From the NCBI GenBank assembly GCA_002869205.1, contig PKTJ01000020.1, positions 1 through 41,815 on the forward strand: a stretch of 41,815 bases of DNA, read 5' to 3'. The notes beneath the pieces were generated by a model. The model was not told the DNA's origin. It did no database searches and saw only the letters and a list, made by a program, of their open reading frames with translations. The position numbers were made by a program, and so were the translations under genes. The stretch comes from Candidatus Parcubacteria bacterium (GTDB lineage Bacteria; Patescibacteriota; Patescibacteriia; Magasanikbacterales; UBA922). How positions within the stretch are numbered: position 1 is the first letter of the stretch; every line of letters begins with the position of its first letter. Shown piece by piece: positions 1 through 8,711 of the stretch.

Positions 1-2
1 AA

Positions 3-21
3 CTCCCCCTATAAGGGGGAG
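3..21. repeat. GC-rich hairpin at window edge
   Basis: CTCCCCC, loop TATAA, GGGGGAG form a perfect 7-bp inverted repeat just before mnmA. It has no T tract on the plus strand. It may close the transcript of an upstream gene outside the window. Confidence 0.5.
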
Positions 22-53
22 GGGTAATCGCTTTGACCTACTTTAAATAAATT

Positions 54-1151
54 ATGACAGAGAAAAAAGAAAAGATTTTGGTAGCTATGTCTGGAGGTGT
101 CGACTCATCAGTTGTCGCTGCTCTTTTGGTAGATCAAGGTTATGATGTGATGGGGGCATATATGATTAATTATGATAAAGATGATCATGAAGGTGTGGGT
201 GCAACAGGGGAATCATGTTGGGTGCCAGACTATAGAGATGCGGTGCGTGTAGCTGCTAAGCTTGGAATACAGCTTTTGAAATTGGATTTTAAAAAAGAAT
301 ACCAGAGTCAGGTTTTGGATCATATGTTTGCGGAATATGAAAGAGGGAGAACGCCAAATCCAGATGTCATGTGTAATAAATTTGTAAAGTTTGGATCGTG
401 GCTTGAAAAAATAAAAGAACTCGGGTTTGAAAAACTAGCGACAGGACACTATGCGAAAATCATGGAACACGATGCATGGAACATGGAACAAAAAAATAGT
501 AGATTTCAGTTGATGCAGGCGAAGGATGAGAACAAGGATCAGACATACTTTTTACATCAGTTAAATCAGGAACAATTATCACATACGCTGTTTCCTCTGG
601 GTGATTATACAAAAGAAGAGGTTCGTGAACTTGCAAAGAAATTTGATTTACCAACAGCAGGGAAAGAAGAAAGCATGGGAATTTGTTTTGTGGGTGAAGT
701 TTCCATGGAAGAATTTCTTAAGAATAAGATTAAGAATAAGATTAAGGAAGGTGATGTTGTTATGTCAGATGGCGTTGTTATAGGTAAGCATAATGGGTTG
801 GCTTTTTACACTATTGGGCAAAGGCATGGATTTGAGCAGGCTGGAGGAGGAGAGCCTCTCTTTGTTGTAGATAAACGATTTGATTCAAATGAATTGGTTG
901 TTGGTGAAAAAGACGATCCTTTGCTACATAGAGATGAAATTAAGTTAGAAGATGTCCATTGGATTGCTGGACGAACACCTGATTTTCCGCTAAAATGTAA
1001 AGTGAGGATGCGTCATCGTCAAGAATTGAGAGGGTGTACAGTTGACGGTAATGATATCCAATTCAAAAACCCTGAACGTGCAGTCACTCCAGGGCAGTTT
1101 GCTGTATTTTATCTAGATGGCGAATGTCTGGGTGGTGGAGTTGTTGTATAA
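54..1151 (+). CDS. mnmA: tRNA-specific 2-thiouridylase MnmA
   Basis: MnmA uses ATP and a relayed persulfide to thiolate U34 of tRNA-Lys, -Glu and -Gln in the cytoplasm. The 365-residue protein has the PP-loop SGGVDSS at residues 13-19. The two catalytic cysteines lie in the family contexts PNPDVMCN (C107) and GICFVGE (C211), and the KDQTYFL motif is near 161-167. Length matches the family. The ATG at 54 sits just before the conserved N-terminal strand. Lysine/isoleucine-rich residues 220-235 are coded by a short AAGATTAAGAAT repeat, a local low-complexity expansion. It appears to be transcribed alone or with the small gene that follows 43 nt later. Confidence 0.97.
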   Translation: MTEKKEKILVAMSGGVDSSVVAALLVDQGYDVMGAYMINYDKDDHEGVGATGESCWVPDYRDAVRVAAKLGIQLLKLDFKKEYQSQVLDHMFAEYERGRTPNPDVMCNKFVKFGSWLEKIKELGFEKLATGHYAKIMEHDAWNMEQKNSRFQLMQAKDENKDQTYFLHQLNQEQLSHTLFPLGDYTKEEVRELAKKFDLPTAGKEESMGICFVGEVSMEEFLKNKIKNKIKEGDVVMSDGVVIGKHNGLAFYTIGQRHGFEQAGGGEPLFVVDKRFDSNELVVGEKDDPLLHRDEIKLEDVHWIAGRTPDFPLKCKVRMRHRQELRGCTVDGNDIQFKNPERAVTPGQFAVFYLDGECLGGGVVV

Positions 1152-1194
1152 TCCTCAACCTTATTCTCAATCTTATTCTTAACCTTAAAATTAT

Positions 1195-1296
1195 ATGCAA
1201 GAAGCAAATTTTCTCGTTGGATTACTCGCAACCATCTGGCCAGTACTCGTGGTGGTCGGTATCATGTTATTTTTTGCATTCAAATATCTAAAATAA
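1195..1296 (+). CDS. 33-residue single-pass membrane miniprotein
   Basis: An ATG-started frame encodes 33 residues: a short polar start (MQEANF), one hydrophobic stretch (about residues 7-29, rich in L, V and I) and the end KYLK. It ends 4 nt before the ATG of the next membrane protein gene, so it is probably co-transcribed and translationally coupled with it. The function is unknown. It is too short for confident family assignment, but its position, codon use and one-helix character argue for a real small membrane protein rather than chance. Confidence 0.55.
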   Translation: MQEANFLVGLLATIWPVLVVVGIMLFFAFKYLK

Positions 1297-1300
1297 GCAT

Positions 1301-2824
1301 ATGGAACACACAGTACAAGAAGCACTCAAGCGTCACTGGCGTTTGACCTATACGAGTTTCGCTTTTCTCATCGCTATTTTGTATGATGTGTTTTTTTGGG
1401 GACAGCAACCAGGGCTTGGGTTTATGTTGTTTGTGGGTTTGTACGTACTTGGTTTTTCAGTACTTGCACTCCTCAGCGATCAAGTTCACAATCCAAAAGC
1501 ACTTTTGTTGCTCATACCAATTTTTATATTTTCTTTAGACATATTATTTTATAATAATATGTTTGTGCGTAATTGGGTGATGTTATTTATTGCAGTACTT
1601 TTATTCTTGTTTTCAGTTTTATTAACATTGAAAAATCCAAAAAAACATTTATTTTCTTTTTCAGAGATTCCTGTGTTACGTAGCCTTGGACTTCCTTTGA
1701 CCAAGATAGGTCAGGTATGTCGCGATTTGTTTTCTTCAAAAAAGAAAAAGCATAGTGAACTGTATAAAAAGATTGCACTTGCATTGACCATTGCTGCACC
1801 AATTTTGTTTATCTTCGGTCTATTATTTGTAAATGCTGATGCAGTGTTTGCTCAGTGGATTAATAATGTATTCAGTTTTGATTTTAATATAAAAGAAGAG
1901 ACGGTGTGGCGTTTTGTGCGGACTATCCTTCTGACCTTACTCCTTGGAGGATTATTTTATACTGTGATTGATCCGTCCTATGTTTTGAAAGAAAAGAAGT
2001 TTCGTGCATTCAAGATCGATAATACGGTTATCTCTATTGTTCTTGGACTTGTGAATGTGTTGTTTATGCTTTTTGTATTTATTCAGCTCAACTATTTATT
2101 TGGATCACATGATTTTGTGGTACAAAACAATATTAAGTTTGCAGAATACGCGCGCAGTGGATTTTTTCAGCTTGCGTGGGTGATTGCACTTGCGGCCGCC
2201 ATGCTTATTGTGTTTTATAGATCAGCGGTACACCACGGAAGTCATACTCTGTTAAAAATTTTAAAAGTATTACTCGTGGTGCAGGTCGGTGTGATTGCTA
2301 TGTCTGCGCTCAAGCGCATGAATATATACCAAGATCAATTCGGCTATACCGTACTAAGATTATATGTAGAATGGTTTATTTATTTTAGTGTTATTATTTT
2401 GACGCTGTCAGCAGTCAGTATTTCTATTGATTGGAAGTTTAGAAATTTTTTATATACGAGCATGGTGCTGGGTGTGGGAGCCATGTGTATCGTCTCGTCT
2501 ATAAATGTTGACCGTGTTATCGCACGTGAAAACGTGGATCGCTATATAAATGAAGGGAAAGAGTTGGATATGAGGTATCTCATATTTGACCTTTCCTTGG
2601 ACGCGGCACCAGAGATCAAGCGAGCGTTTGATGCGGGATTTGTATATACCAAATTAGGAAGTAACCCGTCGTATCTTGTTAACGACATCGAAAAGGTGTA
2701 TTTTGGAAAATCGAGAATACGTACATATGGAAGACTTTCGAACAAGTGGTACAATCATTTTTCAGATATAGAACAATCGTGGAGGGAATTTAATTTCGGA
2801 ATACAAAAATTAAAGAATTTATAA
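1301..2824 (+). CDS. DUF4173-like polytopic membrane protein
   Basis: This 507-residue protein has about ten hydrophobic helices filling residues 15-420, then a soluble tail. It resembles the DUF4173 family: the helix context FVFIQLNYLFG, the segment EYARSGFFQLAW, and a tail with YLIFDLSLDAAPEIKRAF and a terminal WREFNFGIQKLKNL. The biochemical role of the family is not established, and location in the cytoplasmic membrane is the only safe statement. The ATG at 1301 follows the preceding miniprotein stop by 4 nt. The gene ends 3 nt before alaS, so the three form a tight run. Confidence 0.8.
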   Translation: MEHTVQEALKRHWRLTYTSFAFLIAILYDVFFWGQQPGLGFMLFVGLYVLGFSVLALLSDQVHNPKALLLLIPIFIFSLDILFYNNMFVRNWVMLFIAVLLFLFSVLLTLKNPKKHLFSFSEIPVLRSLGLPLTKIGQVCRDLFSSKKKKHSELYKKIALALTIAAPILFIFGLLFVNADAVFAQWINNVFSFDFNIKEETVWRFVRTILLTLLLGGLFYTVIDPSYVLKEKKFRAFKIDNTVISIVLGLVNVLFMLFVFIQLNYLFGSHDFVVQNNIKFAEYARSGFFQLAWVIALAAAMLIVFYRSAVHHGSHTLLKILKVLLVVQVGVIAMSALKRMNIYQDQFGYTVLRLYVEWFIYFSVIILTLSAVSISIDWKFRNFLYTSMVLGVGAMCIVSSINVDRVIARENVDRYINEGKELDMRYLIFDLSLDAAPEIKRAFDAGFVYTKLGSNPSYLVNDIEKVYFGKSRIRTYGRLSNKWYNHFSDIEQSWREFNFGIQKLKNL

Positions 2825-2827
2825 GGT

Positions 2828-4651
2828 ATGCTTACATCACACGAACTACGACAAAAATATTTAGACTTTTTCAAGTCAAAAGATCATGCGATTATTTCGT
2901 CAGCATCTTTGATTCCAGAAAACGATCCAACAGTATTATTCACTACTGCAGGCATGCATCCGCTTGTACCATACTTGATGGGTGAAAAGCATGCAGAAGG
3001 TACGAGGCTTACTGATGTACAAAAATGTGTAAGAACAGGGGACATTGATGAAGTTGGTGACATCGGTCATCTCACATTTTTTGAAATGCTTGGCAATTGG
3101 TCTTTGGGAGATTATTTCAAGGAAGAAGCTATTGAAATGAGTTGGGAATTTCTCACATCAAAAGAATATCTCGGACTTGACCCAAAGAAGTTGGCCGTAA
3201 CAGTGTTTGAGGGAGATGACGATGCACCATTTGATGAAGAGTCAAAACAAAAATGGCTTTCACTCGGTGTGCCTGAACATAAGATTGCTGCACTACCAAA
3301 AAAAGATAATTGGTGGGGCCCTGCAGGACAGACCGGTCCATGTGGTCCAGACTCAGAAATGTTTTATTGGGTTGGTGAATCAGAATTTCCAGATGAATCA
3401 AGTAATCCAGGAACTGATGAAGATAATTGGCTTGAGATCTGGAACGATGTGTTCATGCAATACACTAAGCAAAAAGACGGATTATTTATTCAGTCTACTC
3501 AAAAAAATGTTGACACCGGTATGGGGCTGGAGCGTACGGTGACCGTACTTAATGGTTTTTCTGACGTGTACCAGATTGACACAATGAAACCTTTGGTAGA
3601 AAAGATCGAAGAAATTTCTGGAAAGAAATATGGAGAAGATGAAGAGATACTCATGTCTATGCGTGTAATTGTAGACCATGTTCGCACCGCAAGTATGATT
3701 ATGGCAGATGATCTCGGTGTTGCACCGAGTAATGTGGACCAAGGTTATGTCGTTCGTAAACTTATCCGTCGTGTTATTCGTCATGGAAAGAAATTAGGAA
3801 TTGAACAAAATTTTTGTGTAGATATGGCAAAGCGTGTTATTGAGATTTTTGCCGATGTATATCCAGAAGTGAAACGTAATCAAGATTTTGTTTTGCGCGA
3901 AATGGAGAACGAAGAAAATAAATTTAGACAAACTCTTGAGCAAGGTATTAAAGAATTTGAAAAACTACTCAAAGGTTTTGCAATGGCATTGGAAAAGACA
4001 GGAAATAAAATTACAGAAATTTCTGGAAAGCAAGCATTCAAACTGTATGATACGTATGGATTTCCACTTGAGATGACGCAGGAGCTTGCACAGGAAAATG
4101 ATTTGACTGTTGATGAAAAAGGTTTTAATGATGCGTTTAAAAAACACAAAAACTTGTCTCGTGAAGGTGCCGAGCAAAAGTTCAAGGGCGGTCTTGCTGA
4201 TCACGGAGAGATGAGCACAAAGTATCATACCGCAACACACTTGCTTCATGATGCCTTGAGAAAAGTTCTAGGGAGTCACGTGGCGCAAAAGGGAAGTAAT
4301 ATTACTGCTGACAGATTGCGGTTTGATTTTACACACGGAGAAAAAATGACAGATGAGGAAAAAAAGAAAGTAGAAGATATAGTAAACAATGCTATTTCAA
4401 AAAAACTTGCCATATCTATGGAAGAAATGACGGTGGAAGAAGCAAAAGACCAAGGTGCTATTGGACTGTTTGGTGATAAATATGGTGAGAAAGTAAAGGT
4501 ATACAGTATCGGTGCAGGTGACGATATTGCAAGTAAAGAAATTTGTGGTGGTCCTCATGTAGAGAATTTAAATGACATGGGACACTTTCGAATCAAAAAA
4601 GAAGAATCGTCTTCTGCAGGTATTCGTCGTATCAAAGCCATTCTTGAATAA
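2828..4651 (+). CDS. alaS: Alanyl-tRNA synthetase, short form without C-terminal domain
   Basis: AlaRS charges tRNA-Ala and clears mischarged Ser/Gly. The N-terminal class II catalytic core is clear (RQKYLDFF, LFTTAGMHPLVPYL, a QKCVRTGDID-type motif 2, GNWSLGDYF, GMGLERT). The editing domain is present with its zinc-type motifs THLLHDAL and CGGPH, ending with SSSAGIRRIKAI. At 607 residues it stops right after the editing domain. Typical bacterial AlaRS is about 870 residues and continues into the DHHA1/C-Ala dimerisation region. The stop is followed by a normal intergenic gap and the next gene, so this looks like a natural short form rather than a frameshift. The start overlaps a weak AAGG ribosome site. 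Confidence 0.96.
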   Translation: MLTSHELRQKYLDFFKSKDHAIISSASLIPENDPTVLFTTAGMHPLVPYLMGEKHAEGTRLTDVQKCVRTGDIDEVGDIGHLTFFEMLGNWSLGDYFKEEAIEMSWEFLTSKEYLGLDPKKLAVTVFEGDDDAPFDEESKQKWLSLGVPEHKIAALPKKDNWWGPAGQTGPCGPDSEMFYWVGESEFPDESSNPGTDEDNWLEIWNDVFMQYTKQKDGLFIQSTQKNVDTGMGLERTVTVLNGFSDVYQIDTMKPLVEKIEEISGKKYGEDEEILMSMRVIVDHVRTASMIMADDLGVAPSNVDQGYVVRKLIRRVIRHGKKLGIEQNFCVDMAKRVIEIFADVYPEVKRNQDFVLREMENEENKFRQTLEQGIKEFEKLLKGFAMALEKTGNKITEISGKQAFKLYDTYGFPLEMTQELAQENDLTVDEKGFNDAFKKHKNLSREGAEQKFKGGLADHGEMSTKYHTATHLLHDALRKVLGSHVAQKGSNITADRLRFDFTHGEKMTDEEKKKVEDIVNNAISKKLAISMEEMTVEEAKDQGAIGLFGDKYGEKVKVYSIGAGDDIASKEICGGPHVENLNDMGHFRIKKEESSSAGIRRIKAILE

Positions 4652-4669
4652 TTTTTAACAAGGAATTAT

Positions 4670-5401
4670 ATGCAAGATCTAAAACAACCTCCTACACAAC
4701 AGCCTCCACAGACTCCTGGGTCGCAAGCACCAATGGACCCAATAGCAAAATCAAAGTTTCGCTCAGGTTTTGTTTGGTTTGTTGTGTTGGGAATAGTATT
4801 TTATTTTGGTGTTGAGTTTTTAATAAAAAATGAACATCTTATAGATAATTTTTTAGATGGTGAATTAGATAGGGTTGCTCCGGTGGAAAATACTGATAGT
4901 CTCTTAGAAGATGAAATTGAAAATTTGGATTCAGCAATCGAATCTTTGAATTTACCCGTCGGGACAGTTGAACATGTAAGATATAATTCTGACCTCGCAT
5001 CAATCACAGGACTATGTACACAAAGATGGGATGATATTGATTTTATACTTGCCGGTGTGGCTAACACAGAGTCACATATTAGGACAAACGTTCTAAATTG
5101 GTATTTGACTGTGTATGAGTATCAAAATCCAGGTGAAACTCCTCATATATCTCAATACGAGCTTGGTATAGTAGCTTCGCGTATACTTTACACAGCTGTT
5201 GTCGATGGTATATTTGAAATTTCAGCACTTGAATATTATGAAGATGTGGATGAGACTCGACAGGTGTGGTATAACATCGTGGTCCAGGAGAATGATTCTA
5301 TTACTGTAATTAAGAAGGCACAGACAGAACCACTTGATAATGACACTATATTTGATTTGATCTATGAAATGACGTACGACAGTAATTGTGTGAGGATATG
5401 A
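4670..5401 (+). CDS. Unknown single-pass membrane protein with extracytoplasmic domain
   Basis: Not recognised. The 243-residue product has a Pro/Gln-rich cytoplasmic N-terminus (about 1-28), one transmembrane helix (about 33-53, FVWFVVLGIVFYFG), an acidic linker, then a soluble domain of about 150 residues with two cysteines (near LCTQRWDD and SNCVRI) that could form a disulfide outside the cell. A good AAGGA site lies 7 nt before ATG 4670. The last codons overlap the next gene by four bases (ATGA), implying translational coupling with the GtrA-family protein. Confidence 0.8.
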   Translation: MQDLKQPPTQQPPQTPGSQAPMDPIAKSKFRSGFVWFVVLGIVFYFGVEFLIKNEHLIDNFLDGELDRVAPVENTDSLLEDEIENLDSAIESLNLPVGTVEHVRYNSDLASITGLCTQRWDDIDFILAGVANTESHIRTNVLNWYLTVYEYQNPGETPHISQYELGIVASRILYTAVVDGIFEISALEYYEDVDETRQVWYNIVVQENDSITVIKKAQTEPLDNDTIFDLIYEMTYDSNCVRI

Positions 5402-5820
5402 TAAAAAAAACCGCTCGATATTTCTGGTCGGTACGAGATCAACTTATTAAGTATTTTATTGTAGGGTTTTCAGGAGTATTTTTGGATGTTGGGTTCTTGG
5501 CCCTGTTTTCCAAGGTTTTTGGCTGGAATCCTACTATTTCAGTGGTGCTTTCTCAGATTATAGCGCTTATTTACAACTTTCTACTCAATAAGTACTGGTC
5601 TTTTGCTAATAAGGAGATGCCTCATCAGCAAATCGTGCGTTATTCCATACTTGCAGGGGCAAACGCTATTTTTGCTACTGGAGTCATGTACATATTCAAT
5701 GAGCTCCTTGGTTTTGAAGAATTATTGGTCAGACTTGGTACAATAGCCCTGTCTGTATCTTGGAACTTCTTCTTATATAAGTATTGGGTGTATAGAGAGG
5801 TGGTAAAAGAAAAATTGTAA
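5398..5820 (+). CDS. GtrA-family membrane protein
   Basis: This 140-residue protein has four predicted membrane helices and the GtrA-family pattern: an N-terminal QLIKYFIVGFSGVFLD, a central IYNFLLNKYWSF, and a C-terminal SWNFFLYKYWVY. GtrA-like proteins help move polyprenyl-linked sugars across the membrane or act with glycosyltransferases in surface polysaccharide modification. The ATG at 5398 overlaps the previous stop as ATGA. An in-frame TTG at 5386 would add four residues and is less likely. Confidence 0.88.
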   Translation: MIKKTARYFWSVRDQLIKYFIVGFSGVFLDVGFLALFSKVFGWNPTISVVLSQIIALIYNFLLNKYWSFANKEMPHQQIVRYSILAGANAIFATGVMYIFNELLGFEELLVRLGTIALSVSWNFFLYKYWVYREVVKEKL

Positions 5821-5871
5821 AATAAATTAGAAAATAGTAATATAATTATATTATCTACTAATAACATATAT

Positions 5872-6570
5872 ATGACATCAGAAAGCCAAAGAGGTTTGGA
5901 AGCAAATGCTGCTATGAGAGCATCTTCTGAACCGACTTCATCACAAGATTCTGGGATTTTAGAAAGACGAAATGGCTTACCAGTTATTAGTCGAGATAAT
6001 TTTAGTTCTCTTGCATCTTTAGACGATGGTAAGACCAGATCTTTTGTGGGTTATTTTGTTTATGAAAGTGGTGAAAGTGATCCTGTCTTTCAAGATGTGA
6101 TAATGACAGGAGGTTTGAGAAAAAAGGATTTACAAGGGCATGAATCTATTAGATTAAAGGTAATGGGGACAGCCTCATCAGGAATGGAAAGAGAGCCAAA
6201 AGATGTTGATGAATACAAAATGTTAGTTGATATCCCTGATTCAGTTCAAGATCAGTTAGGCATAAGAATGTTGATTACGAATGATATTATTCCTGTCGCC
6301 GAATTTGAGGAAAAGAAAGGAGACCCGGAAGATCCAGATTTGATAGCTGGCTCAACTATTAGTTATGAAATGCCAGATTCTAGACAATTTGTTGATGGTA
6401 AGCTGGAGAAAGACCCTATAGCTCGAGAAAAAGCCGCTATCATCAATCAGATGGTTGTAGATTTTATAGAAAGAGGTGGTGATCTGACTAAATTAAGAAG
6501 TTTCATAGAATTGCTAGAGAAAAAAATGGAAGAGATGGATAATATTCTAGATAGTTCAGTTAGTCGATAA
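5872..6570 (+). CDS. Unknown soluble acidic protein
   Basis: Not recognised. The 232 residues contain no signal peptide or membrane helix. The first 40 residues are Ser/Glu-rich and probably disordered. A compact middle part (about 55-165) has alternating strand-like segments (SFVGYFVYESG, SIRLKVMGTA, YKMLVDIPDS, IRMLITNDIIPVAEF). The C-terminal 50 residues look helical or coiled-coil (REKAAIINQMVVDFIERG, FIELLEKKMEEMDNIL). An AT-rich promoter-like stretch with TATAAT lies just upstream. The gene stands alone between the GtrA gene and the ribosomal operon. Confidence 0.75.
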   Translation: MTSESQRGLEANAAMRASSEPTSSQDSGILERRNGLPVISRDNFSSLASLDDGKTRSFVGYFVYESGESDPVFQDVIMTGGLRKKDLQGHESIRLKVMGTASSGMEREPKDVDEYKMLVDIPDSVQDQLGIRMLITNDIIPVAEFEEKKGDPEDPDLIAGSTISYEMPDSRQFVDGKLEKDPIAREKAAIINQMVVDFIERGGDLTKLRSFIELLEKKMEEMDNILDSSVSR

Positions 6571-6696
6571 AATAGAAAGTTTGTTTGTTAGTCTTAGGCT
6601 CAGATATACCTATTGTATTTTTAGCCAAATTTAGCTATAATTACTACGTAAAGTCCCTATGGGGCCACGCAGTATTACCTTATCCACGTTTAGTCC

Positions 6697-6725
6697 TTGA
6701 CATTGTTTTAACTTTAGGTTAAAAT
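6697..6725 (+). promoter_or_regulatory. Sigma-70-type promoter of the infA ribosomal operon
   Basis: TTGACA at 6697-6702, a 17-nt spacer and TAAAAT at 6720-6725, about 25 nt before infA. This is the best promoter match upstream of the ribosomal operon. Initiation near 6732 would leave a very short leader and no clear Shine-Dalgarno for infA. Confidence 0.85.
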
Positions 6726-6749
6726 AGTGTCGCTAATTTCAATTTACAC

Positions 6750-6968
6750 ATGGGAAAGAATAAGGATGTAATTGAGGTCCGAGGCAGAATTGAAGAATTA
6801 TTGCCCGGAGCAAAATTTCGTGTGATCCTCGAAAATGATCACGAAGTCACTGCACACCCTGCAGGCAAGATGCGTATGTATAACATTCGTATGAGTGTCG
6901 GCGATGAGGTGAAAGTGGAGATGACTCCGTATTATTTGACCAAGGGTCGTATCACGTATCGTTTCTAA
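6750..6968 (+). CDS. infA: Translation initiation factor IF-1
   Basis: IF-1 binds the 30S A site during initiation. The 72-residue product is full length and has the OB-fold signature of the family: [31 protein letters not shown] and the ending [12 protein letters not shown] pattern, here given in part. It opens the ribosomal operon 25 nt downstream of a strong promoter, and the gene order infA-rpmJ-rpsM-rpsK-rpsD-rpoA-rplQ is the common bacterial one. No strong ribosome site precedes the ATG, so initiation may rely on the short leader. Confidence 0.98.
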   Translation: MGKNKDVIEVRGRIEELLPGAKFRVILENDHEVTAHPAGKMRMYNIRMSVGDEVKVEMTPYYLTKGRITYRF

Positions 6969-6980
6969 AAGTTATAAATC

Positions 6981-7045
6981 TCAACTAGTGCGGTGGAGCT
7001 TTGCCCGTCTTAGAGGCGAAGCTGCGATATCGCGGCAGTAGTTGA
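6981..7045 (+). ncRNA. Structured spacer RNA between infA and rpmJ (candidate three-way junction)
   Basis: A closing stem pairs TCAACTA (6981-6987) with TAGTTGA (7039-7045) and can extend by TGC/GCA across one mismatch. Inside are a 9-bp helix, AGCTTTGCC (6997-7005) with GGCGAAGCT (7015-7023), and a small GCG-ATAT-CGC hairpin at 7024-7033. There is no T tract, so it is not a simple terminator. By position it could be a ribosomal-protein autoregulatory site or a processing site. The role is inferred. Confidence 0.55.
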
Positions 7046-7068
7046 CGATTTTTTATTACTAAAGACAT

Positions 7069-7203
7069 ATGAAAGTAAAAGCATCAGTTAAAAAACGTTG
7101 TAAAGATTGCAAGACCGTCATTCGTCGTGGTGTACGTCATGTTATTTGTAAGAATCCTCGACACAAACAACGTCAAGGAACAAAACAACGTGTTAAAGCC
7201 TAA
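7069..7203 (+). CDS. rpmJ: Ribosomal protein L36 (bL36)
   Basis: This 44-residue protein has the L36 zinc-ribbon pattern: C11 and C14 (RCKDCK), C27 (VICKN) and H32 (PRHKQRQG). It is slightly longer than the usual 37-38 residues because of a basic C-terminal extension (GTKQRVKA). It is a small basic component of the large subunit. The position between infA and rpsM is canonical. The upstream spacer carries the structured RNA described separately. Confidence 0.95.
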   Translation: MKVKASVKKRCKDCKTVIRRGVRHVICKNPRHKQRQGTKQRVKA

Positions 7204-7260
7204 TAATTTAAAAACATAAAATAATCCGAAGATATACTTGGATTAGTTAATGAAAATAAT

Positions 7261-7647
7261 ATGAGAGTAGCGGGAGTAACAATTCCAAAGGAAAAACGAG
7301 TTGTCATCGCATTGACATATGTATTTGGTATTGGTCCAACAACTTCAAAAAAGATTTTGGAGCAAGCACAAGTACCAGAACACACCAATGTAAAAGATCT
7401 TACCCAAGATCAAGAAGACAAGATTCGTAATTTGATCGAAAAAGCTCATAAAACAGAAGGTGATCTTCGTCGTGAGGTTTCATCAAACATTAAACGACTT
7501 AAAGATATCAAAGCATATCGTGGTACACGTCACGCAAAACGTCTTCCAGCTCGTGGTCAGAGAACCAAGACAAACAACAGAACATTGCGTGGTAACAAGC
7601 GTGCTCTTGCCGTGAGTGGTAAAAAAGGACCTGCTCAAAAAACCTAA
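7261..7647 (+). CDS. rpsM: Ribosomal protein S13 (uS13)
   Basis: S13 sits in the head of the 30S subunit and contacts P-site tRNA and the 50S bridge. The 128 residues include the N-terminal [13 protein letters not shown], the helix-hairpin-helix region [17 protein letters not shown], and the basic C-terminal [19 protein letters not shown] run typical of the family. The length is near the usual 118-125. It is 57 nt after rpmJ and 24 nt before rpsK, in the canonical alpha-operon order. Confidence 0.97.
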   Translation: MRVAGVTIPKEKRVVIALTYVFGIGPTTSKKILEQAQVPEHTNVKDLTQDQEDKIRNLIEKAHKTEGDLRREVSSNIKRLKDIKAYRGTRHAKRLPARGQRTKTNNRTLRGNKRALAVSGKKGPAQKT

Positions 7648-7671
7648 ATATAGATCACAAATTTTTATAAT

Positions 7672-8067
7672 ATGGCTAAGAAAGTTAAAAAGACAGCAAA
7701 AAAGAAAAAGAATCTACGTTCAATATCACATGGTAGAGCGTATATTCAGGCTACATTCAACAACACAATTGTTACTATTACCGATCAAAACGGTGATGTG
7801 ATTGGTTGGGGATCTGCAGGTAAAGAAGGATTCAAAGGACCAAAGAAGTCAACTCCTTATGCAGCAGGTATTGTAGTAAAATCAATCGTAGAGTCAATCA
7901 AACCATACGGATTGAAAGAAGTAAACGTTTTTGTAAAGGGTATCGGTGGTGGTCGTGAGGCTGCTATTCGTGGTCTTAATACAAATGGTATTCAAGTATT
8001 GTCTGTGAAGGATATGACACCTATTCCACACAATGGATGTCGTCCTCCTAAGAGACGTAGAGTTTAA
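7672..8067 (+). CDS. rpsK: Ribosomal protein S11 (uS11)
   Basis: S11 is part of the 30S platform near the E site. The 131 residues show the hallmark segments [40 protein letters not shown] and the C-terminal [13 protein letters not shown]. The N-terminus is a lysine-rich extension ([12 protein letters not shown]) common in bacterial S11. The gene lies 14 nt upstream of rpsD in the same operon. Confidence 0.97.
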   Translation: MAKKVKKTAKKKKNLRSISHGRAYIQATFNNTIVTITDQNGDVIGWGSAGKEGFKGPKKSTPYAAGIVVKSIVESIKPYGLKEVNVFVKGIGGGREAAIRGLNTNGIQVLSVKDMTPIPHNGCRPPKRRRV

Positions 8068-8081
8068 TTAGAATAAAAGAT

Positions 8082-8705
8082 ATGGGAAGATATATTGGAC
8101 CAAAAAATAAAATAGCACGACGTTTTCGTATCAATTTAGGTTTGAAAACAAATGCGACAAAGGTTGCACGACGTATCAATCAGGCTCCTGGAGTACATGG
8201 ACCAAATAAGCGTCGTGGTTCTGTGTCTGCATATGGTAAACAACTTCTTGAAAAACAAAAAGCGAAACTCATGTATAATATACGTGAGAAACAATTTCGT
8301 TCTTATGTAGAAAAAGCAAATGCCATGCAAGGGGATTCAGGTGTAAACTTACAACAACTCCTCGAAATGCGCATGGACAATGTGGTATATCGTATGGGAT
8401 TTGCAGAGACTCGTGCACAAGCTCGACAGTTTGTAAGTCATGGTATGTTTACATTGAATGGAAAGAAAATGACTGTTCCTTCACATATCGTACGTGTTGG
8501 AGACGTCGTAGCTCTCAAAGAAAACAAAACAAAAAAGAAAATTTTTGAAGGTCTTGAAGAAAGACTCGCACACAAAGAATTACCATCTTGGGTTTCTGTT
8601 GATCCAACAGCAAAGACGGGTAAAACATTGAGTCAGCCTCAAGAACGTGATTTTGAAAAGGTGTTTGACGTTAAACTTATCATTGAGTATTATTCAACTC
8701 GATAA
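8082..8705 (+). CDS. rpsD: Ribosomal protein S4 (uS4)
   Basis: S4 nucleates 30S body assembly and in many bacteria represses its own operon. The protein is 207 residues, the normal length. It has an N-terminal basic region (MGRYIGPKNKIARRF), then the S4 RNA-binding domain at about 92-155 (MRMDNVVYRMGFAETRAQARQFVSHG, split over strand and helix) and the C-terminal FDVKLIIEYYSTR. It does not carry the N-terminal four-cysteine zinc motif found in some S4 proteins. It is followed after 6 nt by rpoA. Confidence 0.97.
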   Translation: MGRYIGPKNKIARRFRINLGLKTNATKVARRINQAPGVHGPNKRRGSVSAYGKQLLEKQKAKLMYNIREKQFRSYVEKANAMQGDSGVNLQQLLEMRMDNVVYRMGFAETRAQARQFVSHGMFTLNGKKMTVPSHIVRVGDVVALKENKTKKKIFEGLEERLAHKELPSWVSVDPTAKTGKTLSQPQERDFEKVFDVKLIIEYYSTR

Positions 8706-8711
8706 TTTAAA

